DNA of 64,000 bases from Tritrichomonas musculus (taxonomy: Eukaryota; Parabasalia; Tritrichomonadida; Tritrichomonadidae): contig JAPFFF010000005.1 of NCBI GenBank assembly GCA_039105265.1, positions 7,549,501-7,613,500 on the forward strand. The letters run 5' to 3'. Under the pieces are notes generated by a model, which did not search any database, had not been told where the DNA came from, and saw only the letters and a list, made by a program, of their open reading frames with translations. Shown one piece after another: positions 1 to 9,854 of this stretch. Positions within the stretch are counted from its first letter, which is position 1. Every line of letters starts with the position of its first letter. The position numbers and the translations under genes were made by a program.

Positions 1-236
1 TTATTAATGCTTATATATTTTATACCATATGAGTACAAATCGAAGACAAATTTTACAACAACTTCATCACTGAAAAGTGCTGCATTAATAAAATCATCTG
101 TTTCTGCAGGCGTCATGGAAACGTCGAAACAGATGGTCAAGTGATAAGCATCCACTAATTGCGAATTCCCCGATTTCTGTCACTGAATTCGGAATATCAA
201 TTTGAGCCAATAATGTACAATCTTTGAATGAATTGA
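1..236 (-). pseudogene. 3' remnant of a BspA-like LRR gene, runs off left edge
   Basis: Read on the minus strand, about 236-140 encodes a typical BspA-type LRR unit (SFKDCTLLAQIDIPNSVTEI, then a GC cysteine step). From about 135 down to position 1 a different frame reads on as a plausible LRR-protein continuation with MTPAETDDFINAALFSDE. One frame change near 140 therefore separates the halves. No start codon or upstream LRRs are found before the poly-A run near 250, so the 5' part is missing. It is a truncated, frameshifted host gene; whether the part beyond the window is intact cannot be seen. Confidence 0.55.
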
Positions 237-540
237 GAAATTTATAAATAAAAAAAAAAAAAACAGAAAGGTTGTCTTTGATATTTTTTTAATCAAAATT
301 TGAATAAAAAGCAATAATTCCATATAAACTATTTCAATTAATTTTTTAAAATCGAAATCGAAATATTTCCATATAAACTATGTATAGTTATTAATAAAAT
401 CATAAAAAATTATTTATAAATGAACTAATAATATTTATATAAGTTATATAAATTAATAAAATATTTTTTTATCAAGATATTTTAAAATACACACTTTTTT
501 TCAGTAAAATTTTCATTTTTTCGTTGTTTCTATATACCGA
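237..540. other. AT-rich intergenic spacer
   Basis: There is no coding signal on either strand. The stretch holds short A and T runs. A TCATTTTT stretch at about 513 lies some 25 nt before the next ATG and resembles the trichomonad initiator (Inr, TCA then pyrimidine/T), but this is only a weak match. Confidence 0.5.
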
Positions 541-1953
541 ATGCTTTATATTCTTATTTTCCTTGCATTTTTTAGCAATACTCTAGAAATACCGGGAACA
601 TACAAACGACCTCATCAACCAAAAACCCAATTTCAAGAACAAAACGAAAAATTATCAGATTTATCAGGAGATTGTGGTCCGTCGCTAACATATTCATTCG
701 AAAATCAAGTACTTTCCATTAATGGGGAAGGAACAATGTACAGTTACAGCATTGATAATCAATCTCCGTGGTATTCAATTCGCGACAGAGTTAAGACTGT
801 TAATCTCCCCCAAGGGCTTGAAACAATAGGCTCTTATTCATTCCACAACTGCCGAAACTTAGAATCCATTACAATTCCCGAAAATGTCAAATCTATTGAA
901 AATAGCGCATTTTCATCTTGTTCGAGCTTAACAACGATAACTATTCCCTCCAAAGTCACGGCAATCAATGACAATCTTTTTAATTCATGCGGCAAGCTCT
1001 CATCTATTCAATTTCTTGGCCAAATAGAAACAATTGGATCCTTTTCATTTTTTTACTGTCAAAATTTGATATCACTTCACCTTCCCGACAGTTTAAAGAC
1101 GATAGGCGACTCTTCATTTTATTTATGCTCTAGTTTACAGTCCATCGTCATTCCTGCCAATACAGAAGCAATTGGATCAAAGGCCTTTCATTCGTGCTCA
1201 AATTTAGAATCAATTACAATTCCGAAAAAAGTGACAATATTGAAAGCCAGACTTTTTACTGAATGTTCCAAGTTATCGTCGATTGAAATTCATGATGAAA
1301 TTGAAACAATTGAGCCTTTTGTTTTTTCATGCTGCTTCAATTTGAGAACTTTTTCAATACCGCCAAAAGTTTCAGTGATTCAAGACAGTTTGTTCTCCGT
1401 CTGCAGCAAACTTTCTACAGTCAAACTTCATGAGAATGTGAAGTCAATTGAATCTGAAGCATTTTTGAATTGCATGAGTTTGAGCTCAATTGAGATTCCT
1501 GAAAGTTTGACTTCAATTGGACGAGGATCTTTTTGTAACTGCATCACATTGGCATCGATAACAATTCCGAAAAATGTCGTCTCAATTGGCAGATATGCCT
1601 TCTTGTATTGCGATGAGTTGAGCACTTTTTATTACCTCGGATCTGCCGATCCGACAAAGGGCGACATATTCGCTGGCACCAAGATTGATAAAGTTTACGT
1701 CACTGATAATTATAAAGATAAATCTTTCAATAATTATCAAGTCGTCGTTGATCCTAAGGAATCTGGCAAAAGTTATAGTAAGGAAATCGTCCTTTACCTC
1801 TTTATTGGATTAGTTGTTTGCGGATGCTTGGCAATCATTTTCTTTACAATGTTTCTTGTGTTTCTTTTTAAGTACTTAAAAAGACATAAAGAAGGTAGTG
1901 ACACTCAAAACACTGATAAAATGGCTACCGCACTCCTGGCTGATAATTACTGA
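541..1953 (+). CDS. BspA-like LRR surface protein, single-pass membrane anchored
   Basis: The 470-residue protein begins with a hydrophobic signal-like segment (residues 1-16, MLYILIFLAFFSNTLE). It then carries about a dozen LRR_5/BspA-type repeats of about 23 residues from about 75 to 370, with the recurring pattern IxIPxxVxxIxxxAFxxCxxL. A single strongly hydrophobic segment lies at about 418-440 (LFIGLVVCGCLAIIFFTMFL). It is followed by a basic step (KYLKRHK) and a cytoplasmic tail of about 25 residues ending in DNY. This layout of signal peptide, LRR ectodomain, transmembrane helix and short tail is that of the large trichomonad BspA-like surface family, which is implicated in adhesion to host cells and bacteria. 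That role is family knowledge and is not shown here. The ATG lies directly before the signal-like stretch. Confidence 0.9.
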   Translation: MLYILIFLAFFSNTLEIPGTYKRPHQPKTQFQEQNEKLSDLSGDCGPSLTYSFENQVLSINGEGTMYSYSIDNQSPWYSIRDRVKTVNLPQGLETIGSYSFHNCRNLESITIPENVKSIENSAFSSCSSLTTITIPSKVTAINDNLFNSCGKLSSIQFLGQIETIGSFSFFYCQNLISLHLPDSLKTIGDSSFYLCSSLQSIVIPANTEAIGSKAFHSCSNLESITIPKKVTILKARLFTECSKLSSIEIHDEIETIEPFVFSCCFNLRTFSIPPKVSVIQDSLFSVCSKLSTVKLHENVKSIESEAFLNCMSLSSIEIPESLTSIGRGSFCNCITLASITIPKNVVSIGRYAFLYCDELSTFYYLGSADPTKGDIFAGTKIDKVYVTDNYKDKSFNNYQVVVDPKESGKSYSKEIVLYLFIGLVVCGCLAIIFFTMFLVFLFKYLKRHKEGSDTQNTDKMATALLADNY

Positions 1954-2243
1954 TTTATTAAACAGTGAATTTTTAATTAATTTTATTTATTTATTTATAT
2001 TAATACCCGTAAATAAAATAGTAAAATAATTATAATTTTATAATTATTTGTTGGATTTTAAAAAAAAATTAATAAGATATTTACCAAATAAAAAGAAAAC
2101 TTTTTAAGAGTTTCTTAGCATTTCTAACCTCTTTTTTATAATTATAAATATTTTGGCTTTTAATTATTATAATTAATATATTAATTAATATTAAACTCTA
2201 ATAATAAAATAGAAAATAGATAATAAAATAGATAATAAAACAT
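1954..2243. other. AT-rich intergenic spacer
   Basis: Simple AT-rich DNA with repeated short motifs such as gataataaaata just before the next ATG. No coding signal is seen. Confidence 0.5.
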
Positions 2244-3143
2244 ATGTTATATGATAAAATAAATGGTGACGATACATTACTAAACAAAAGTATCGTCGAT
2301 TTGGTCAAGGCTATCGAAATCCGCAATGAAGATCCAAGAGAAATGATTCCTGCTTTAAAAAATAAAAAAGATTTACTTGAAACGATTTACATTTCATCAA
2401 ATGCAACTTCTCTTCTCCATTCAAAAAACAAGCTTGACAAAGAGTCAGATTTTTCTGAATATCTGAAAAAATTCAATGAAATAATCATTGAAATTAAATA
2501 TCCATCTGACGAATTTGAAAACATCTACAATTCAGTTATGAAATTGAGAGATCAATTCAAAAACAATAGGCCAATTATGATCTCAATTTTAATAACTGAA
2601 ATTCCTAATGTAAAAAACATTTTTTCAAAAAATAATAATGTTAATTACATAAAGATCGATTCATCTGTTCAATCGATTCCTTTTCATTACTTCTTCAAAT
2701 GCCATGAATTGATTGACGTTTCGATTTCTAATTCAGTTAGTACAATAGAAAGAGGTGCTTTTTGTGAATGCAGTAAATTGAAGTTCTTGTCACTTCCTGA
2801 TTCTTTGGAAGAAATTGAAGAGGAATTTCTGTCTTCTTGCACTTCGTTGACCAAAATTGAAATTCCTAAAAATGTAAGAGAAATCGGCAACAGCGCTTTT
2901 TACGGATGCTCTTCTCTCCAAGTTGTTAGACTTCCTGAATGTTTGACAACAATTGGAGAATATGCATTCAACGGTTGCTCATCATTGAAAGAAATAGTTT
3001 TACCTCGAAATATTACTACAATAAAATCAATGTCTTTTCTGGAATGCAATAATTTGAAGACAGTGAAATATCCACAATGTTTCAAATTATTTAAAAAAAA
3101 TATTTTCCATGAAAATATATGTTTTGAAAGTTACAAAATTTAG
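2244..3143 (+). CDS. Cytosolic BspA-like LRR protein
   Basis: This 299-residue protein has no signal peptide or membrane segment. Residues 1-130 form a helical, non-LRR region. Residues about 80-150 (IIEIKYPSDEFENIYNSV, then an IDSSVQSIPF entry strand) match in layout a module just before the LRRs of the minus-strand gene at 11,854-14,067 (ILIEIQFPSDTF, then RIDSSVEFIP). About six BspA-type LRRs follow to about residue 285, ending in a short basic tail. The shared pre-LRR module argues that the two genes belong to one subfamily. Function is unknown; ligand binding by the LRR solenoid is the family expectation. Start choice: ATG at 2244, the first in frame. Confidence 0.85.
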   Translation: MLYDKINGDDTLLNKSIVDLVKAIEIRNEDPREMIPALKNKKDLLETIYISSNATSLLHSKNKLDKESDFSEYLKKFNEIIIEIKYPSDEFENIYNSVMKLRDQFKNNRPIMISILITEIPNVKNIFSKNNNVNYIKIDSSVQSIPFHYFFKCHELIDVSISNSVSTIERGAFCECSKLKFLSLPDSLEEIEEEFLSSCTSLTKIEIPKNVREIGNSAFYGCSSLQVVRLPECLTTIGEYAFNGCSSLKEIVLPRNITTIKSMSFLECNNLKTVKYPQCFKLFKKNIFHENICFESYKI

Positions 3144-3412
3144 TTGCAAACACTGTTTGTCACTCCTTGGTATCTGATATTAATATCTTTGATATTTATT
3201 AAGTGATTTTGCTTTAATAATTTAAATAATAAAGTTCTATAAACGGTCTTTTTTGCTGATATCATATAATTTAAAATAGTCTAAATTATTTATCCTATAG
3301 TAAATATAATTTTATATATGCCAAAAACATATAAGGTCAATATATATATATATATTGAATAAATACTCTTTCAAAAAGTTGTATCGTACTTAACAATTTT
3401 GTGTTCTTTACG

Positions 3413-3466
<54 letters not shown>

Positions 3467-3675
3467 AAATACAATTTCAGCAATTCCAGCTATTGCTATA
3501 TTTTATTCTAAATCATTATGCTCTTTATTATTATTATTATTATTTTTTTTTTAAAAAAAGATTAAATAATGTCTTAAAAAGCGTTTTTTAAAAAACGATT
3601 TTTTACTTATATATCATTTCTTATCGTTTTGTTGCTGAAAATATTCTGTTTTAAATAAGGGCCTTTATTAATATT
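3144..3675. other. Intergenic with poly-T tract and short microsatellites
   Basis: The stretch contains an (AT)n run near 3340, an uninterrupted poly-T of nearly 50 nt at about 3417-3465, and a short (TTA)n run near 3530. No coding signal is seen. It lies between the convergent ends of the LRR gene and the ankyrin gene. Confidence 0.6.
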
Positions 3676-6600
3676 TCATTCATATTTATTTTCATTCGAA
3701 ATATTAGATAGAAGATCTACAATTTCAAGATGATTTTCTTCTTTTGCGTAATCAAGGGCTGTCATATTGCATTTTTTCATTTCAAAATTCCATAAATCAT
3801 TTGAATTTCAATTTCATTAAAAAATTAAATTCAATTTTATTAAAACTTTTGTGCTCAAATATCTTTGATATTGATATCAATATCTTCTCTTGATACTAAT
3901 TCTCGAACTATTTCTGTATAACCTTTGAATGCAGCAAATGTCAATATTGTAGCATTTAAATATTCAAGTTTAAACTCCATAAAAAATTCATAATTTTTAA
4001 AATTTCATTTGAAAATTGGCATTGAATTACATGAATGATTTTAATATTTAAAATATCTTTGATATTTATATCAATGTCTTCTCTTGATAATAATTCGCGA
4101 ACTATTTCTATATGGTTTTCCGTTGCAGCCCACATCAATGCTGTTAAATAAAAAGTTCGAATTTAAATTCCATAAAAAAAAATCGAATTTAAAACTTCAT
4201 TTAAAAGTTGGTTTTGAATATTATGAATGTTATTATATTCAAATGCTTTGTGCGTTGATATCAATATGTTTTTGTAATAAAAATTGAACTAATTCTAAAT
4301 TTCCATTTCCTGCAGCAAACATCAGTATTGTAAAATTAAAATTATTGAAATTAAATTCCATTAAAAATTCATGCTTTCAATTTCATTAAAAAAACTATAG
4401 TTTTGAAACATTATGAATGATTTCGTATTCAAATATCTTTGATGTTGATATCAACGTCTTCTCTTGCTAATAATTCTTTAATAAACTCCATATTTTTTTT
4501 ATATGCTGCACAAAGCAATACTGAAATATTAAATATTAGATTTAAATTCCATTTAATCACTTGAATTATAAATTTTATTTAAAAAAATTCAATTGAATTT
4601 TATGAATATTTACGTATTTAAATGCTTCTGATGTTTATATCAATCTTTTCGTTGGATATTAATATTCGAGCCATTTCTGTTTTGCCATTGCATATTGCGG
4701 CCATCAATGGTGTTAAATTAAATATTCAATTTAGATTCCATAAATGATTTCGAAATTTTAAAATATCATTCAAAAAGTTGGTTTTGAAATAATATGAATT
4801 CATTTGTATTCAAATATTTTGTATATTTATATCAATGTCTTTTCTTGATATCAATTCTTTGACTATTTCTGCATGATTACTCACAACAGCAATTGTCAAT
4901 GCTGGAGAATAAAAAAAAAATTGTTTTAAATTCCATAAAAAAAAAACAGTTTTTTATAAATTTTATGAAACTAATTAATAAAAAAACATCATGAAAGCTT
5001 TTATATTCAAATATTTTGCATATTGATATCAATATCTTCTCTTGATAATAATTCTCGAACTATGTCAATATAACCTTTAATTGAAGCATATATTAATGGT
5101 GTGTTATTTAATATTTGATTTTAATTCCATAAATCTTTCAAATTTAAAAATTATATAAAAAAAAATTGTTTTGAATTTCATAAAAATTTCAGTATTTAAA
5201 ATATCTTTGATGTTGACATCAATGCTTTCACTTGACAATAATTCATGAACTATTTCTGTATAACCATTATTAACTGCAATAATTAATGCTATAAAATTTA
5301 AAATTCTTTTTAAAATTCCACAAATTATAAAATATTTTAAATATCATTTAAAAAATTAGGCTTTGAATATTGTAAATGTTTTTATAATTAAAATATTTTG
5401 TATTTGAAAATCAATATCTTTTCGTGTTAATAATATTTGAACCATTTTTATGCTGTTATTAGATATTCCATACATCAATGCTGTTGAATTAAATATTCGA
5501 GTTAAATTCCATAAAAAAATGAAAATATAAATATTATTTAAATAAAATAGTTTATGAATATTATGAATGTCTTTATAAAAAAAAATACTATGTATGTTGA
5601 TATCAAGGTTTTCTTTTGATATTAATTCTTCAACTATTTCTGTATGATCTTTTATTGCTGCAAGTATCAATGCTGAATAATTTAAATATTCGTTTGAAAT
5701 TCCACAAATCAATAAAATTTTAAATTTTATTAAAAAAAGAGTTTAGTTTTGAATATCATAAATGCTTTCTTATTCGAATATCTTTGATGTTGAGATCAAT
5801 ACCTTCTCTTGATATTAATTCTTTAACTATTTCTGTATAACCTTTCATTGCAGCAAACATCAGTGCTGTGTTATTAAATGTTTGTTTTTAATTCCATGAA
5901 TCATTGGATTTATAAAATTTGATGAAAAAAAATAGTTTTGAATACTATTTTTTGTATTGATATCAATATCCTTTTGTGCCAAAAGTAATTGAACTATTTC
6001 AATGCAATTCTTTTGTGCGCCCAATATCAATGCTGTATCATTTAAATATTCAATTCAAATCCCATAAATAAATGATATTTTAAATATTATGACAAAAGTA
6101 TGTTTAGAATGAAATGAATGATATATATTCATATGTTTTTGATGTTAATATCGATATTTTTCTGTGCTAATAATAATTTAAAAACTTCTGTATTTCCTTT
6201 TATTGCAGCAAATGCTAATGCTGTGATATAAATTATATTTAATTTAAATTCCATGAATCATTGAAATGATTAATTATATGAGAAAAAAAAGTTAGTTTTG
6301 AATTTCATTAATGATTAAATTTTTATAATGTTTTGTATATTGACGTCAATGTCTTCTCTTGATACTAATTCTCGAACTATTTCTATGTAGCCATCATTTG
6401 TAGCAAGCATCAATGGTGTTAAATAAGTAATTTTTTGAAAAATTCCATAAATCATGTCGATTTCAAAATACCATTTAAAAAAGTCTATTTTTAATATTAT
6501 TTATAAGTTTGTATTCAAATGCTTTTCGTATTGATATCAATATCTTTTTGTGCCAAAAGCAATCTTACCATTTCAATGTAATTCCTTTGTATACTAAATA

Positions 6601-7575
6601 TCAATGCTGTGCCATTTAAATATTCAATTCAAATCCCATAAATATAATCAACTTCAAATGCTATGAAAAAAAAAGTTAGTTATGAATGATATGAATGACA
6701 TATTCAAATGCTTTTGATGTTAATATCGATATCTTTCTGTGCCAATAATAATTTAAAGATTTCTATATCTCCATTCATTACCGCAAGCATTAATGCTGTA
6801 TAATTTAAAAATTTGTTTCAAATTCCACAAAATCATTCAATTTTGAAATATGATGAAAACTATGATATTTAAATATCATTTAAATTTTTTTTTGGTTCAA
6901 ATGGTTTGCGTATTGATATCAATGTCTTCTCTTGATATTAATTCTTGAACTATTTCAATGTGGTAATTATATGTAGCAAGCATTAATGATGTATAATTAA
7001 ATCATTATTTTATAAATTCCATAAATAAAGAAGGTTTCAAATATGATTAAAAATGCTTTTTGAATATTATAAAAACTTTTTTAATTTAAAATGCTTTTGA
7101 TATTGACATCAATGTCTTTTCTTGCTATTAATTTTTGAGCAATTTCTATATTTCCTTTCAGTGCTGCAAAACACAATGATGTGAAATTTAAATATTGCAT
7201 TTAAACACCATAAATTGTTAAATGAAAATGTCATTAATGAAGTTGGCATTTGAATATTATGAAAACTTTTTTTTTATTATTTAAAATATTTTTTATATTG
7301 ATATCAATATCTTCTCTTGATATTAATTCTTGAACTATTTCTACATGACCTTCTTTTGCTGCAAATAACAATGCTGAATCGTTAAATATTCAATATAAAT
7401 CCCATAAATCATTCAAATTTTCAATTTTATGAAAAATCGTTTGTTTCAAATTTTATGAATTTCTTTTTCGTTTTCAAATGTTTTGCAGATTTATATCGAT
7501 ATCTTCTCTTGATAATAATTCTCGAACTATTTCTTTGTTTCCTTTCTTTGATGCAATCATCAATGCTGTACTATT
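3676..7575 (-). CDS. 21 ankyrin-repeat blocks separated by 21 intervening sequences
   Basis: On the minus strand 20 blocks (first 7575-7477, last 3956-3858) each encode one ankyrin unit from N-x-T-A-L to D-I-N-I-K-D-I. Nineteen are exactly 99 bp; the block at 4337-4242 is 96 bp, a loss of one whole codon. A terminal block (3768-3676) ends TALDYAKEENHLEIVDLL and a TGA. I read every block and found no stop or frame change. Between them, spacers of 68-98 bp (12 of 21, counting the one at 7576-7662, not a multiple of three) carry frequent stops. Joined block to block the repeats give a regular 33-residue ankyrin solenoid, about 1,070 residues with the N-terminal block. Codon variation between blocks is often silent (gat/gac, att/atc/ata), which suggests selection on protein. 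Alternatives are a decayed cassette array, or spacers skipped at RNA or translation level. Confidence 0.65.
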
Positions 7576-7662
7576 AAATATTAGAGTCAAATTCCATAAA
7601 TATTTAGATATTTAAATTGAATAAAAATAAAGTTTTGAATTTTATTGAAAAATAATTGATTT
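3769..7662 (-). repeat. Family of 21 short AT-rich intervening sequences (68-98 bp, mostly 89-96)
   Basis: Each lies exactly between two ankyrin blocks. On the minus strand the 5' ends are alike (about ATTTGAATA, then often CATTCATAATATTCAAAAC) and so are the 3' ends (TTATGGAATTT about 25 nt before the next block, then about GAATATTTAA). The middles are variable. Most contain TGA or TAA in the ankyrin frame, often immediately after the block's last isoleucine codon. The spacer 7384-7476 contains no GT dinucleotide at all on the coding strand, so GT-AG splicing of it alone is impossible. Several have a short hairpin at the 5' end, for example TTTGAATAT pairing with ATATTCAAA after the block 4337-4242. 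At least one spacer (5491-5583) is in frame and open. Confidence 0.7.
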
Positions 7663-8805
7663 GATGTTTTTATAATTGATTTCAATATTTCCTTCTTCTA
7701 GACAAAGTTTAACAAGTGTGTGATAGTTAAATTCACATAAATAAAGAAAAATATTTTTGGATTTAAAATCGGTTGGAAAGAAAAGATAATTATCAAATTC
7801 AATTGCATAACGATAAAGATTTCCGTGATATTTGTTTTCAATGTCTTTTTTGAGATTTTCTTCTTCAATTAAATTGTAAATGACGTAATTTGAGACATCG
7901 TTGTGATGACTTTTGATCGATTCTCTTAAAACATAGTTGTAATTGTTTGTAGGTGGCTCAACATGATTGTCTTCTAGATATCTGATTAATTCCGAATTAC
8001 AACTGTGAATTGCATAAAACCACATGATCGATGTCAGCTCAATTTCATAATTCATTTTCATGTATTTGATCACTTCTATCGAGCCGTAAAATGATGCATA
8101 TTCAATCAGTTTGAGATCACTTTTGGCCAATATTAAGGAATTCGTTTCAAAAATCGATTCTTCAACTGAAATGTCAAATGACAAATTGTGTCGGTTCATA
8201 TAAACACCAAAATCTTTCACCAAATCTGATCGAATCAAGTAACACAAATAGTTATCGTTTTCTCCTTCTCTTCGTTTATCGTAGAAGTCTTCTGAAATCT
8301 CAGTCTTAACAAAATCTTCATTCTTTAAAAGTTTGTGTTCTTTAAAACGTTTTTTGTTCTTTTCGTCTCTCAAAAATTCTTTAATTTCTGGTAAAAAATA
8401 TTCTTCGTAATTTTTTGTGTTGTATTTTTTACTCGTAATTTCTGAAAAAATGTAATCGTCAATTATTATCACTTTTTCTTCAAAAAGAAATAATAAAATT
8501 CGTTTGTTGTCTGCAAAAAAATCGAAAATTTCTGAATTAGAAAAATGTTTCTTAACGTCTTTTTTCTCTTCTTCCAAAATTCGCAAAATTTTGTTAATAA
8601 AGTTGGAAACGCGCTGATGTTCATTCGAAATTTGGTTTATTAATCGTAAAAATAATTCAAATTTAGGCCGATCTTCACTTATTTGTTCATCTTTCAGAGT
8701 TTTCATCAAATTTTCATAATTTTCTTCTGCGTTTGACTCTTCTTCAACAAATTCCAGAACAGCCTTCTCAATCCTTTTCATTTTCTCTATTTGTTCTTTG
8801 ATCAT
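7663..8805 (-). CDS. N-terminal block (DUF3447-like) of an ankyrin-repeat protein
   Basis: 381 codons from ATG 8805 to the point where ankyrin homology resumes after the first intervening sequence; the literal open frame runs six further codons to a stop at 7642. Residues 1-110 are helical and charged. Residues about 185-330 (YLCYLIRSD, LIEYASFYGSIEVIKYM, MWFYAIHSCNSELI, SIKSHHNDVSNYVI) form the DUF3447-type ankyrin-like domain typical of trichomonad ankyrin proteins. The same layout recurs in the gene at 61,983. The block ends as an ankyrin unit does (EEGNIEINYKNI). Downstream on the same strand lie 21 ankyrin blocks, so this is taken as the first coding block of one long gene. Scaffold-like protein binding is the family expectation. 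Confidence 0.75.
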
Positions 8806-9225
8806 CTTGCCAACAAATATATTATAATAAGTAAAAAAATATTATATCAAAGTATTTGTAGTATCTCATTGAATTATTTCTATGATTATATCAAACTAAT
8901 TCAAAATCTTTACCTCCTTCTCAAACTGAAATAATTTTATTTTATATCTTCATAATTTTAATATTATTTTAATTTTAAAAATTAAATTAATATTATAATA
9001 AATATCGGATATATTAAAAAAGAATAATAATGATATTAAATTCTTTGTTATAAAAGATAAAATGGTTTTACTTTGAGAAGGAGGTATATTTTTATTAAAA
9101 AGTTTATTTCAAATTTTATTAATTTTTTTATGACGATTACACAACAACTACAATATATATATATATATAAATACATAAAATAAATTGCTTATATAAAGAT
9201 TCTGAAATTTGTGTATATAATTCAT
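8806..9225. other. AT-rich intergenic with a MITE
   Basis: Upstream region of the DUF3447/ankyrin gene. Apart from the short inverted-repeat element at 8913-9084 and an (AT)n run near 9152, nothing is recognised. Confidence 0.5.
8913..9084. mobile_element. Putative 172-bp MITE with TA target duplication
   Basis: The left end CCTCCTTCTCAAA and the right end TTTGAGAAGGAGG are perfect inverted repeats of 13 bp, each flanked by TA (8911-8912 and 9085-9086). Weaker complementarity continues inward for about 15-20 bp. Size, inverted ends and TA duplication fit a non-autonomous Tc1/mariner-type MITE. No other copy is in the window to confirm the family. Confidence 0.45.
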
Positions 9226-9227
9226 TA

Positions 9228-9345
9228 TTAATTAATTAAGAATTCTTTTCCATCGATATTTTGGAAAGAAAATTTTACGATTTCTTGATGATTCTTTCTT
9301 TTTGCATAATCAATGGTTGTTTTATAACATAAACTGGTAGTCATT
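9228..9345 (-). pseudogene. Isolated terminal ankyrin block, gene remnant
   Basis: The minus strand reads KTTIDYAKRKNHQEIVKF and then a short tail ending in TAA. This is the same kind of C-terminal ankyrin unit that closes the ankyrin gene at 3,676 (TALDYAKEENHLEIVDLL). No other ankyrin block precedes it on this strand before the GTPase gene. It looks like a stranded 3' end of a related ankyrin gene lying upstream of, and pointing the same way as, the intact array. Confidence 0.5.
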
Positions 9346-9795
9346 TTTGCATACAACTCAATTTTTCTGAATACTATTGAAAAATCTTATTTAATGATGA
9401 GCATTTATTTTAAAAATTATAGCCATTATATTTTTTTCAAAAAAAAGAAAAAGAAAAAAGAAATTGTCATATATGTAAACATTGATCATTCATAAAGAGG
9501 AGGGGAAAAGTTGCCAACAGCAAGGAAAAAATGTCAACACTGATTTTAGAATATTTTAAACATTATTTTTTATGAAATTTCAAAAATCTTAATTTGCAAA
9601 CAGACAGACTTCAGACAATTTTGCAGCAAAAGTCATCTTTTTAACCTTACATATAATAAATTCAAATTATAACCATATTATTGTGAATCTTGTTAAAAAT
9701 GATTTTTTAATTGAAAAATTTCATGACATTATGACAATTCAAATAGGAATTTCTATTTAGAAAGGATAAATGAAATTTTGGTTTTCCACTTTTTG

Positions 9796-9826
<31 letters not shown>

Positions 9827-9854
9827 GAATTTATATATATTTTAAAAATAATAA
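9346..9854. other. Intergenic, upstream of the GTPase gene
   Basis: AT-rich, with a poly-T run of about 28 nt at 9799-9826 shortly before the ATG. No coding signal was found on either strand. Confidence 0.5.

Noticed and set aside
5356-5712. A stand-alone 118-codon gene
   Set aside because: It is two ankyrin blocks joined by the one spacer that happens to be open and in frame; it belongs to the array.
3676-7662. Standard GT-AG introns between ankyrin blocks
   Set aside because: Spacer borders lack GT and AG, and one spacer (7384-7476) has no GT anywhere on the coding strand. The trichomonad 5' motif GTATGT is not seen at the borders.
3676-7662. Each ankyrin block as its own small gene starting at the conserved ATGGAATTT
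   Set aside because: The distance from that ATG to the block varies (22, 23, 24 nt and others), so it is out of frame in many units.
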